A DNA stretch of 64,000 nt. Source: Pseudocalidococcus sp964653145 (GTDB lineage Bacteria > Cyanobacteriota > Cyanobacteriia > Thermosynechococcales > Thermosynechococcaceae). Numbering within the stretch: position 1 is the stretch's first letter; each line of letters starts with the position of its first letter. Below the pieces are notes generated by a model. It ran no database searches, was not told the DNA's origin, and worked only from the letters and a program-made list of their open reading frames with translations. Position numbers and translations under genes: made by a program. The stretch covers positions 62,001 to 126,000 of the forward strand of contig CAZZCG010000002.1 of the NCBI GenBank assembly GCA_964653145.1, written 5' to 3'. This document shows positions 36,075-45,167 of the stretch, in pieces.

Positions 36075-36866
36075 ATGTCAGAGGCCCTGCACATTGTTCA
36101 ACTCAGTGATCTTCACCTGTTTACGGAACCCACGGGAAAGCTCCTGGGACTCGTGACCTCTGACTCATTCCAGGCCACCTTATCGGCTGTCAAGGCAATT
36201 ACACCAGCTCCTGACTTCTTGCTGTTGACGGGGGATATTGCCCAAGACCACAAGCCGACCACCTACGACTATCTACGGCAACTACTCGGGCCCGTCAACC
36301 GCCCAACCTACTGGATCCCGGGAAATCATGATGAGCCGGCGATCATGAATCAACGTCTCGGTCAGCCCCCCTTTGATATTGCGAAAACCATTCAGGCCGG
36401 GGGCTGGCAATTTATCCTCTTGGACTCCCATGTCCGTGGCCAGGTCCATGGAGAGCTTAGCCCAGAGACCCTTCAACACCTGGATACCCAACTGGCCCAA
36501 GGCAGTCCGTTACCGACCCTAATTGCCCTCCATCATCCCCCGTTTTTGGTGGGTTCAAAATGGTTAGATGGCAGTCGGCTGCAAAATCCCGAGGCTTTGT
36601 TTGCGGTTTTGGATCGTTACCCCCATGTGAAGTTGGTCATCTTTGGGCACATTCATCAAGAATTTCAGCACCAACGCCAGAACGTCACCTACCTGGGCAC
36701 CCCCTCCACCTGCATTCAGTTTCTGCCTCAAAGTCAGGAATTTGGACTGGAACCCATTGGCCCAGGCTTTCGACAACTCTGGCTCTATCCCGATGGGGCC
36801 TGGCAAACCTCGGTCAAGCGGGTTAAGTTTCAAACCCTCGTGGATGCCGCGGCCACTGGCTACTAA
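36075..36866 (+). CDS. cpdA: Metallophosphoesterase, CpdA-like cyclic nucleotide phosphodiesterase
   Basis: 263 residues of the calcineurin-like family. The metal ligands are visible in order: QLSDLHLF, LTGDIAQD, WIPGNHDEP, LHHPP and FGHIHQE. Members of this length and pattern hydrolyse cAMP or other phosphodiesters; without assay the substrate is a family guess. It is translationally close to the FKBP gene, and GGGGGATGA just before its ATG serves as the binding site. Confidence 0.85.
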   Translation: MSEALHIVQLSDLHLFTEPTGKLLGLVTSDSFQATLSAVKAITPAPDFLLLTGDIAQDHKPTTYDYLRQLLGPVNRPTYWIPGNHDEPAIMNQRLGQPPFDIAKTIQAGGWQFILLDSHVRGQVHGELSPETLQHLDTQLAQGSPLPTLIALHHPPFLVGSKWLDGSRLQNPEALFAVLDRYPHVKLVIFGHIHQEFQHQRQNVTYLGTPSTCIQFLPQSQEFGLEPIGPGFRQLWLYPDGAWQTSVKRVKFQTLVDAAATGY

Positions 36867-36910
36867 TCCTCCCAGATGAACTCAGGAATTAAGCCCTTGC
36901 CCTTGGCTAC

Positions 36911-38893
36911 CTAAAGATCTTTCGGGGTCTGAACCTTCAAGTAGGTGTAACTCCGCAAGCTTTGGTCGTAATGCTCTAGTAAGTGCTGGGCTTCGGCTAG
37001 GGTAATTTGCTGCTCCCCTAGGGCCTGTTCCGTTTGCCGGCGAATTTGCTCAAGGAGATCTTCCCCATCGTATTGCACATACCCTAAAACTTCGTTGACT
37101 GTGTCGCCGCGAACTAAGTGCTCAATTTCATAACCTTTGGGCGTTAGGCAAATGTGAACCGCATTTGTATCGCCAAAGAGATTATGTAAATTTCCCATGA
37201 TTTCCTGATAAGCCCCGTTGAGAAAAACCCCCAGATAGTAGGGCTGGCCAGGGTCAAAGGGGTGGAGTTCCAGCACGGATTTTACGTCCCGTAAATCAAT
37301 AAATTGGTCGATTTTGCCGTCGGAGTCACAGGTTAGATCCGCTAAAATTCCCCGCTGGGTGGGTTCTTCGTCAAGGCGGTGGATCGGCATGATTGGAAAG
37401 AGTTGATCAATGGCCCAGCTATCTGGTACCGATTGAAACACCGAGACATTGATGTAATAGATCGCTGCCATCATCTTTTCAAGATCTTCAAGATCATCCG
37501 GGACGTAATCCTGTTGCCGGGCAATCCCTAAAATTCGGGTACAACAGGCCCAAAATAAACACTCAGCCCGACTACGCTGCTCCAAGCTGAGGTAGCCAAA
37601 ATTAAATAAACTGATGGCTTCGTCTTTGAATTGCAGGGCATCGTTATAGGCTTCTTGGTAATTGTTTTCGTCAATGGCCTGGTAGGTTTCGTAGAGATTA
37701 CGGATAATCAAATGTTCTGAATCCTGGGCGGGCGAGGGCGGGGCCTGGGGGACATGACTGGTGCCTAAAACATCAAACACTAAGACCGATTGATGGGAGG
37801 CAATGGCCCGACCGCTTTCACTCACCAGGGTAGGAACGGGAATATGCCGCTCTTGGCAAGCTTCCTTAATTTCGGCAACTACATCATTGGCGTAGTTTTG
37901 CATGTTGTAGTTCTTGGAGGCATGGAAATTAGTTTTGGAACCGTCATAATCCACTCCCAGACCCCCACCAACATCGAGATACTGCATCCCAGCCCCGAGC
38001 TTGACTAACTCCACATAGATTTGACTCGCCTCGCGAATGGCATCTTTGATCACGCTGATAGCAGAAATTTGGGAGCCAATGTGAAAATGCAACAGTTGCA
38101 GGCAGTCCAACATCCCGGCCTGGCGCAGTTGGTCAACGGCCGTGAGAATTTCCGGAATCGTCAGGCCAAATTTCGCCCGATCTCCCGCTGAAGTCCCCCA
38201 ACGGCCAATGCCTTTACTGCTAAGTTTGGCCCGAACGCCCAGGATTGGCGGTAACCCTAGGGAGCGACTGGCGGCAATGACCATTTCCACTTCTTCTGGC
38301 TGCTCACAGACAATAATTGGGGTATGTCCCAAACGACGGGCCAGAATTGCGGTCTCAATATAGGCCTGGTCTTTATAGCCATTACAAATGAGTAAAGCTC
38401 CAGGGGTGTTCAGGGTGGCCAAGGCAATCATCAATTCTGGCTTTGAACCCGCCTCCAGGCCAAATTGGTGGGGTTGGCCAAATTGAACCAGGGCCTCGAT
38501 CAAATGCCGCTGTTGATTCACCTTTACCGGAAAAACGCCTCGATAGGTTCCGGCATACCCATACTTGGCGATGGCCCGAGCAAAGCAGGCATTTAACCGC
38601 TCAATCCGGTCTTGAAGAATATCCGTAAACCGGAGCAGCATCGGCAGGCCAATATTGCGCTGTTGCAATGATTTGACCAACTCAAATAAATCCAGTGAAC
38701 CGCCCCGATCTCCCTTGGGTGACACAGTGACATGGCCTGCCGCATTAATCCCAAAGTAGGGTTCTCCCCAACCGGTAATTCGATAAAGGTTTTCGCTGTC
38801 TTCAATACTCCAGGCCGAGTTAGGTGTCTGGGGCAACTCTGGTCTGAGAGAATCAGCGGAGATACTCAACTTTTCTGCGGTTTGTCCCGCCAT
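36911..38893 (-). CDS. speA: Biosynthetic arginine decarboxylase
   Basis: About 660 residues. Converts arginine to agmatine, the first step of polyamine synthesis, with pyridoxal phosphate. The PLP Lys lies in GVFPVKVNQQRHLIEAL, and LQLLHFHIGSQIS and YLDVGGGLGVDYDGS are further family blocks of the alanine-racemase-like barrel. A TTG six bases earlier is possible, but GAGG eight bases before the ATG at 38893 favours that start. It is convergent with cpdA. Confidence 0.96.
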   Translation of the reverse strand: MAGQTAEKLSISADSLRPELPQTPNSAWSIEDSENLYRITGWGEPYFGINAAGHVTVSPKGDRGGSLDLFELVKSLQQRNIGLPMLLRFTDILQDRIERLNACFARAIAKYGYAGTYRGVFPVKVNQQRHLIEALVQFGQPHQFGLEAGSKPELMIALATLNTPGALLICNGYKDQAYIETAILARRLGHTPIIVCEQPEEVEMVIAASRSLGLPPILGVRAKLSSKGIGRWGTSAGDRAKFGLTIPEILTAVDQLRQAGMLDCLQLLHFHIGSQISAISVIKDAIREASQIYVELVKLGAGMQYLDVGGGLGVDYDGSKTNFHASKNYNMQNYANDVVAEIKEACQERHIPVPTLVSESGRAIASHQSVLVFDVLGTSHVPQAPPSPAQDSEHLIIRNLYETYQAIDENNYQEAYNDALQFKDEAISLFNFGYLSLEQRSRAECLFWACCTRILGIARQQDYVPDDLEDLEKMMAAIYYINVSVFQSVPDSWAIDQLFPIMPIHRLDEEPTQRGILADLTCDSDGKIDQFIDLRDVKSVLELHPFDPGQPYYLGVFLNGAYQEIMGNLHNLFGDTNAVHICLTPKGYEIEHLVRGDTVNEVLGYVQYDGEDLLEQIRRQTEQALGEQQITLAEAQHLLEHYDQSLRSYTYLKVQTPKDL

Positions 38894-39137
38894 GATCAAT
38901 GCCTCAATCAGACCGGATTTAGTCTAACGGATTACGGATCAATGTGCCTAAAACCCCGGGGTCGTTTTTGGCAAAATTTAGCCACGGAAACCTAGCCTCA
39001 CTGGACTATCGGAGATTTTGGCCCCCGTGCATTTTCAAAAACTACGCCAGAGGTACAAAAAAAGCCAACTGTAGCGGTCAAAACCCAACTCAGTCAGCCC
39101 AATTTCTGATCGAGAACTCAGAGTGATTACAATAGGT
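38894..39137. other. Gap between speA and the rpoC2 terminator
   Basis: About 245 bases that should hold the speA promoter, read to the left. No gene, tRNA or clear hairpin is seen before the rpoC2 terminator. Confidence 0.5.
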
Positions 39138-39194
39138 TAAAAAACCACGGGTCTGCTTTGAGGCACCAGATGCCAACAGGGCAGTAGTAACCCA
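39138..39194 (-). terminator. Terminator after the rpoB-rpoC1-rpoC2 operon
   Basis: On the minus strand a nested stem can form: GGGT with ACCC, CTGC with GCAG and GGCA with TGCC. It is followed by GTGG and six T residues. It begins about 12 bases after the rpoC2 stop. Confidence 0.65.
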
Positions 39195-39205
39195 AAATTT
39201 AGCTG

Positions 39206-42200
39206 TTAATCGTCATCCTCATAGTCATCTTCATCGTCCTCTTCGTAGTCATCCTCAGTGTCGGTATCGAGGGGCAGCAACCGGCCAGCAACTTGATCAT
39301 CGATGAGGAGGTTAGCATCATCCAATTGCGGATAGGTGGGGGGCTCAGGAATCACGGGTTGCAACAACTCATCCTCATCCAAACTGGAGAGGGTATAGGG
39401 TCGGCTTTTACGCTCCTCCACTAACCGGGAGACATCATCCTCATATTCCGTATCCAAATCAGCCCCAAAGGTATCCTCGTAGATATTGAAGCCAGTTCCC
39501 GCCGGAATCAGCCGTCCAATGATCACGTTTTCCTTGAGACCCCGTAACCAATCGGATTTTCCTTCAATTGCCGCTTCTGTCAGCACCCGAGTTGTTTCCT
39601 GGAAACTGGCCGCTGAGATAAAGCTATCGGTATTGAGGGAGGCTTTTGTGATCCCCAGCAACACGGGTGTGTATTGAGAGGGAGCGCCGCCGGTAACGGA
39701 CATGGGACTGTTGGCATCCTCGGCCTGGCGCAGATCCATCAACTCTCCAGGCAGCGAAACCGTATCACCACCATCATCAATCCGCACTTTGGAGGTCATT
39801 TGCCGGACAACTACTTCAATGTGTTTGTCGGAAATTTCAATCCCCTGGGTTAGATACACCGACTGCACCTCATTCACCAGGAATGTCTGGGCTTTTTGAA
39901 GAGCCTTTTGGGCTGCCTCTAAAAGAGAGTTATCCTGCTGCTTGTAGTAGTCAAAGTAAATGCTGAGGATATCATGGGGATCACTGGGGCCATCGGTGAG
40001 GGGATCTCCAACTTCAACCCTTTGCCCATCAATAACAATTGCACTTTGGCCTGGCATCACAGGATAGTCCTGAACGGTGCCATCACCCTCATCCACCTTG
40101 ATTTCCACTGAGTCGTCATCATTGTAGATAACTCGGCAGATTCCAGGCCGAATCGCCAAGGAGCATTTCTCTTTGGGATGTCGCCCCTCTAAAAGCTCTT
40201 CGATCCGCGGTAAACCCTGAATGATGTCCCCAGTCTTCGCCCGCTCGAAAACCAGTAAGGCTAAATTGTCACCCCGCTGGACTAAGTCACCGTCATCGAT
40301 TTGGAGAACGGCTCCCGGTGAAACAAGATAGGGCCGGGCAATCCGTAACACCACCTGATCTGACTCAACAGCAATCACTTCTCCGGTTTCTGGAGCTAAG
40401 ACTCCGGGCGCAATTTCTTCACGGGCCCGCAACAGGTCACCCACAGAGACGGAGGCTTTACCCTTAATTGGAACAAAAATTTGATCCGCTTCGGTAATAA
40501 CCAAAATCCGGCGCACGGATTCTCCACTACGAAGAATTCCTTGGACTTGCCCCCCTTGCTTGGCTCTAATCTCGGTTCGGGCAACAACAGCGCCAGGCTT
40601 AATTTCCTCACCGTCCTTGACCAAAATGCTGGTGTGGGTGCTGCCCTGGGTTTGATCCGCAGCCATGTCTCGGCGAATCACCAAAGATTCCAAGATCACC
40701 AATTGCAGGCGTTGAATCTCGGCATCGGATTGATCATGAACAACTTCAATATCTGCCGCCAGTTGGGGCGCTTCACTGCCAATTTCCAAAATCAGCTGAG
40801 TTCGGAGTAGATCAACCCCTTCCACGGAGCGAACCCGCTCATCATGCTTAAAGGGTAAGCGTTGTACGGCTCGTAACCGAATCAATTGTCCAGAAGCGTC
40901 ACTTGAATCCTGACTGGGAATTGAGGGTTCATCGGGAACGGTAAATTCCATCACCGGCCGCAATAACAGGGCAGGACCATCGGGGCCATCCTCAAGAAAC
41001 TCTTGATAGCGGAGTTCTGAGACGGTTAAACCGGGCATGACCTCTTGACCAGGCTGGGCTAAATTGCCACTCTGGGATCGAGCCACCTCCGGATCATCCA
41101 CAAGATGCAAGTCGCCGGGTTTGATAATAATTTCCCGAAGAATGTCATTTTTCTGAACAACTTCAACAACACCGCTGCTTTGGCAAAAAATGTCTTTTAC
41201 GACCTCAGTTCCGGCTTCAACAAACTGCCCATCTTCAACTAGAAGTAGAGAGATATCTTTGTTGACTTCATGGGTTTCTTCGGGAATCCAAAGCAGCGTT
41301 CCGCCTTGGGTGACTTCATAACCCTGTTTAGCCTTACCCTTTTTGGAAACTTCGACCCCAGCGTATTTGAGAATCCCCCCGGTTTGTGTCCGGTAGTGAT
41401 CGTCAATCAATTCTGCTACCACTTGGCTGTTGATCACCTTAGTTCCAGGGGCAGCGGTGATTGAAAACTTCTGCCCGGCCTGGGTTTCTAGGACATAGTG
41501 CTCACGACCCTGGTAGGTTTCCTTAATGACCTGGGCCTTATCAAGTAAAACAGAGGCGGTAATGATTTCGACCTCCCGACCACCTTTACCCTCTGCTTGT
41601 TCCGGGAGGCGAACAACCCCGCCGTGCTCAGTCACAATCCGGGTTTCAGCAATAACCGAATCAGCTTTAATCTGATCACCGTTGTTAACATCAGGAATAG
41701 CCCCAGGTGGGAGATTATAGACCTCTCCAGACAAAACCCAGATCAATCCCCCCCGAGGGGCCACTCGGGTCATAATCCCTTGCCGATCTCGCTTTTCCTC
41801 TGGCTCAAGATTAACAAACTTCACCTGTCCAGCCAAATCTGAGGCCACATCCTTGGTGACTTTTTCCGTAGATTTACGGGTTGTACGTCCGGCCTGGGCG
41901 ACTTCGGCAATTAATTCCCCTTCTTTGACTTTGGCTCCATCTTTAGTCCAGAGAATCGAGGCCTGGGAAACTTCTAATTCCTTCGTCTGCTTATCCCCGG
42001 TGATCACGAGTGTGCCACCAGTTTCGACCATAAAGGCATCATCCCCATGGCGTGTTCGGAATGTCCGGGCTCTTAACCCCGACTTATATTTGACTGTTCC
42101 CGCAAATGGCGCCCGCTCTTGCCGTGCCACTTCGCCAGTAAACACCCCACCAGTGTGGAACGTACGCATGGTCAACTGAGTACCGGGTTCGCCGATGGAT

Positions 42201-43186
42201 TGGGCTGCAATAATCCCCACAGCCTCCCCCATATCCACCAATTGAGCATGAGCCAAGCTCCAGCCATAGCATTTCTGACAAACAGAACGGGCTGCATCAC
42301 AGGTCAGAGGGGAGCGAACAACAACTTCTTCAACCCCAGCGGCCGCTATTTCTTGGGCTAGCTCAGCTGAGATCGGTTCATTTTTAGCAACGATCACAGC
42401 ACCTGTATTTGGGTGAACCACGTCGTAGAGGGGAAGCCGCCCCAAGAGTCGATCTTCCAGCTTCAGAACTTTATCTCCCACAGTCATACTCCGCAGGGGG
42501 AGGCCCCGTTGAGTACCACAGTCCTCTTCACGAATGATTACATCCTGGGAAACATCCACTAGCCGCCGAGTCAAATAGCCAGAATCAGCAGTTCGCAGTG
42601 CTGTGTCCACCAGGCCCTTACGAGCACCATAGGAGGAGATGATGTATTCCGTAACAGTTAAACCTTCCTTGAAGTTGGTTTTAATGGGCAGGTCAATGAT
42701 TTCCCCTTGCGGATTGGCCATCAATCCCCGCATCCCCACCAGTTGCCGCACCTGAGAAAGGTTACCCCGTGCCCCAGAAAAGGCCATCATATAAACCGAG
42801 TTGAGGACATCCGTATCTTGAAAGTGCTTGACGACCTCGTTTTTCAGTTCTTCGTTGGTGGTGTTCCAGGTATCGATTACCTTTTGAAACCGTTCTACTT
42901 CCGTAATCTCGCCGCGGGAGTAACGCTCTTGAGCCGATTTGATCTCTTTCTCTGCAGATTGGAGGAGCTCCTGTTTTTTAGGTGGGACTAGAAGATCATC
43001 CACACTAATGGATACTCCAGCCCGGGTTGCATAGCGAAAACCAAGATCTTTGATTTTATCGGCCATTTCAGCGGTGCGGGCTGTACCACAGTGGCTAAAG
43101 GCCCAAGAAATAAGGTTGCGGAGTCCTTTTTTATCAATGATTTTATTGAAAAAAACAGGGTTGGTTTCAGGGGTGGGGCTGGTCAT
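39206..43186 (-). CDS. rpoC2: DNA-directed RNA polymerase beta' subunit (C-terminal part)
   Basis: 1326 residues. In cyanobacteria the beta' subunit is split, and this is the second part, holding the trigger-loop side and the long insertion domain typical of the phylum. AQSIGEPGTQLTMRTFHTGG is the trigger-loop region, and CGTQRGLP and TCDAARSVCQKCYGWSLAH hold zinc-binding Cys. The C-terminus is strongly acidic (DTEDDYEEDDEDDYEDDD). It is third in the rpoB-rpoC1-rpoC2 operon, with GGAGAT seven bases before its ATG, 26 bases after rpoC1. Confidence 0.98.
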   Translation of the reverse strand: MTSPTPETNPVFFNKIIDKKGLRNLISWAFSHCGTARTAEMADKIKDLGFRYATRAGVSISVDDLLVPPKKQELLQSAEKEIKSAQERYSRGEITEVERFQKVIDTWNTTNEELKNEVVKHFQDTDVLNSVYMMAFSGARGNLSQVRQLVGMRGLMANPQGEIIDLPIKTNFKEGLTVTEYIISSYGARKGLVDTALRTADSGYLTRRLVDVSQDVIIREEDCGTQRGLPLRSMTVGDKVLKLEDRLLGRLPLYDVVHPNTGAVIVAKNEPISAELAQEIAAAGVEEVVVRSPLTCDAARSVCQKCYGWSLAHAQLVDMGEAVGIIAAQSIGEPGTQLTMRTFHTGGVFTGEVARQERAPFAGTVKYKSGLRARTFRTRHGDDAFMVETGGTLVITGDKQTKELEVSQASILWTKDGAKVKEGELIAEVAQAGRTTRKSTEKVTKDVASDLAGQVKFVNLEPEEKRDRQGIMTRVAPRGGLIWVLSGEVYNLPPGAIPDVNNGDQIKADSVIAETRIVTEHGGVVRLPEQAEGKGGREVEIITASVLLDKAQVIKETYQGREHYVLETQAGQKFSITAAPGTKVINSQVVAELIDDHYRTQTGGILKYAGVEVSKKGKAKQGYEVTQGGTLLWIPEETHEVNKDISLLLVEDGQFVEAGTEVVKDIFCQSSGVVEVVQKNDILREIIIKPGDLHLVDDPEVARSQSGNLAQPGQEVMPGLTVSELRYQEFLEDGPDGPALLLRPVMEFTVPDEPSIPSQDSSDASGQLIRLRAVQRLPFKHDERVRSVEGVDLLRTQLILEIGSEAPQLAADIEVVHDQSDAEIQRLQLVILESLVIRRDMAADQTQGSTHTSILVKDGEEIKPGAVVARTEIRAKQGGQVQGILRSGESVRRILVITEADQIFVPIKGKASVSVGDLLRAREEIAPGVLAPETGEVIAVESDQVVLRIARPYLVSPGAVLQIDDGDLVQRGDNLALLVFERAKTGDIIQGLPRIEELLEGRHPKEKCSLAIRPGICRVIYNDDDSVEIKVDEGDGTVQDYPVMPGQSAIVIDGQRVEVGDPLTDGPSDPHDILSIYFDYYKQQDNSLLEAAQKALQKAQTFLVNEVQSVYLTQGIEISDKHIEVVVRQMTSKVRIDDGGDTVSLPGELMDLRQAEDANSPMSVTGGAPSQYTPVLLGITKASLNTDSFISAASFQETTRVLTEAAIEGKSDWLRGLKENVIIGRLIPAGTGFNIYEDTFGADLDTEYEDDVSRLVEERKSRPYTLSSLDEDELLQPVIPEPPTYPQLDDANLLIDDQVAGRLLPLDTDTEDDYEEDDEDDYEDDD

Positions 43187-43212
43187 GCAAAATCTCCAAG
43201 TAATCTCGGGGC

Positions 43213-45078
43213 TTAGCTGGCAAGGCTGTCTTGAATGGTTTGGTTGTAGATGATCCGACCAGGGGTGGTGCGGATGTATTGAGAAATTAAGTGGCCATCA
43301 CTATCTAAGCGGCGCTTCCGGAAGCGATAGGTTTCAACAATGGTGCCATCGGCCTGGGTAACCACCTCTGGAGCTGAGCGATCTCCATCTTCCACTGGGC
43401 CGTCATACCGTACCCAAACGTAAGCATGGAGATCCAGCTGCTGCTCGTTATAGGCCATGACAACATCGTTAAAGTTAGCGTAGTACCGATCTTCCTTCTC
43501 CAACTTGGGGTTTTCAGCAGTCAAGTAGTAACATCCCAAAACCATGTCCTGGCTAGGCGTCACAATGGGCTTACCGGTTGCCGGAGATAAAATATTGTTA
43601 GAGGCTAACATCAACAATCGCGCTTCGGCCTGGGCTTCAATGGATAAGGGCACGTGAACCGCCATTTGATCACCGTCAAAGTCAGCGTTAAAGGCTGGAC
43701 AGACGAGGGGGTGCAATTGAATTGCCCGCCCTTCCACCAAGATCGGTTCAAAGGCTTGAATCCCCAATCGGTGTAATGTTGGAGCTCGGTTGAGCATAAC
43801 GGGGTGGCCATCAATAACATCTTCAAGCACATCCCAAATAACTGGGTCATTCCGCAAGATCAGGCGTTTGGCGGCTTTGATGTTGTTGACAATCCCTTGG
43901 CGAATCAAGCGATGAATCACAAAGGGCTGGAATAGCTCAATGGCCATTTCCCGGGGTAAGCCACACTGGTGCATTTTTAGCTTGGGCCCAACCACAATCA
44001 CCGAACGACCGGAGTAGTCTACCCGTTTCCCCAAGAGATTTTGCCGGAACCGCCCTTGCTTCCCTTCGATAATGTCAGAGAGGGATTTTAGGGGACGATT
44101 ATTTGCTCCCACCACAGTCCGGCCCCGGCGACCGTTATCCACAAGGGCGTCCACAGCTTCTTGGAGCATCCGTTTTTCATTACGGACGATAATCTCCGGT
44201 GCAAGAATTTCTTGGAGACGGGCCAAGCGATTGTTGCGATTAATCACTCGCCGATAAAGGTCATTCAAGTCTGACGTGGCAAAGCGGCCGCCATCAAGCT
44301 GAACCATCGGGCGTAGATCTGGAGGAATAACCGGAATTACCTCCAGCACCATCCAATCTGGCCGGCTACCTGTGGCAATAAAGTTGTCAATCACCCGCAA
44401 CCGTTTAATCAATTTGGCCCGCTTTTGCCCTTTTGAGGCGGCAATTTCTTCGCGGAGTTGCTCGGCTTCTGTGGGCAGATCTAAATCTTGGAGGAGCCGT
44501 TGAACTGCCTCTGCGCCAATTCCAACTTCGATATCCACCAATTGAGAGTCTTCGCTGTAGATTTGCTCCTCAATTTCTTGCCATTGTTCCTCGGTCAGGA
44601 GTTGTTTATAGCTGAGTCCATCATGATTGCCAGGATTGAGGACAACATAGGAGTTGAAGTAAACAATCTGCTCAACATCCCGCAAGGGAATATCTAAGAG
44701 AATTGCCATGTAGCTGGGAATACCCTTGAGATACCAAACATGGGTCACAGGGGCAGCGAGTTTGATGTAGCCCATTCGATGCCGCCGCACCCGAGATTCA
44801 GTAACTTCCACGCCACAGCGCTCACAGACAATACCCCGGTGCCGCACCCGTTTATATTTACCGCAGTGGCATTCCCAATCCTTGGCTGGGCCAAAAATCC
44901 GCTCGCAAAACAGGCCATCCATTTCCGGTTTCAATGTCCGGTAGTTAATGGTTTCCGGTTTGGTCACTTCACCGACGACTTGGCCATTGGGTAGGGTGCG
45001 TTGTCCCCATTGGGTAATCCGTTCCGGAGAAGCAAGGGCAACCTTAACGTAGTCAAACCGTTGTTCCAGCCTGGGCAT
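43213..45078 (-). CDS. rpoC1: DNA-directed RNA polymerase gamma subunit (N-terminal beta' part)
   Basis: 621 residues. The active-site Mg-binding motif NADFDGDQMAVH lies at about 459-470. The N-terminal zinc-binding Cys cluster is in CHCGKYKRVRHRGIVCERCG. FRQNLLGKRVDYSGRSVIVVGP is the conserved switch-region block. The split gene is a hallmark of cyanobacteria and plastids. It lies between rpoB and rpoC2 in the operon. Confidence 0.99.
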   Translation of the reverse strand: MPRLEQRFDYVKVALASPERITQWGQRTLPNGQVVGEVTKPETINYRTLKPEMDGLFCERIFGPAKDWECHCGKYKRVRHRGIVCERCGVEVTESRVRRHRMGYIKLAAPVTHVWYLKGIPSYMAILLDIPLRDVEQIVYFNSYVVLNPGNHDGLSYKQLLTEEQWQEIEEQIYSEDSQLVDIEVGIGAEAVQRLLQDLDLPTEAEQLREEIAASKGQKRAKLIKRLRVIDNFIATGSRPDWMVLEVIPVIPPDLRPMVQLDGGRFATSDLNDLYRRVINRNNRLARLQEILAPEIIVRNEKRMLQEAVDALVDNGRRGRTVVGANNRPLKSLSDIIEGKQGRFRQNLLGKRVDYSGRSVIVVGPKLKMHQCGLPREMAIELFQPFVIHRLIRQGIVNNIKAAKRLILRNDPVIWDVLEDVIDGHPVMLNRAPTLHRLGIQAFEPILVEGRAIQLHPLVCPAFNADFDGDQMAVHVPLSIEAQAEARLLMLASNNILSPATGKPIVTPSQDMVLGCYYLTAENPKLEKEDRYYANFNDVVMAYNEQQLDLHAYVWVRYDGPVEDGDRSAPEVVTQADGTIVETYRFRKRRLDSDGHLISQYIRTTPGRIIYNQTIQDSLAS

Positions 45079-45167
45079 AGGGTCTAAAACCTCGTGGTTA
45101 TGAGCGGTAATTTCAAGAATGCAAAAGGAGAGGCCGCAAGGGCAGCCTGAATCAGCAGCAAAAAAAG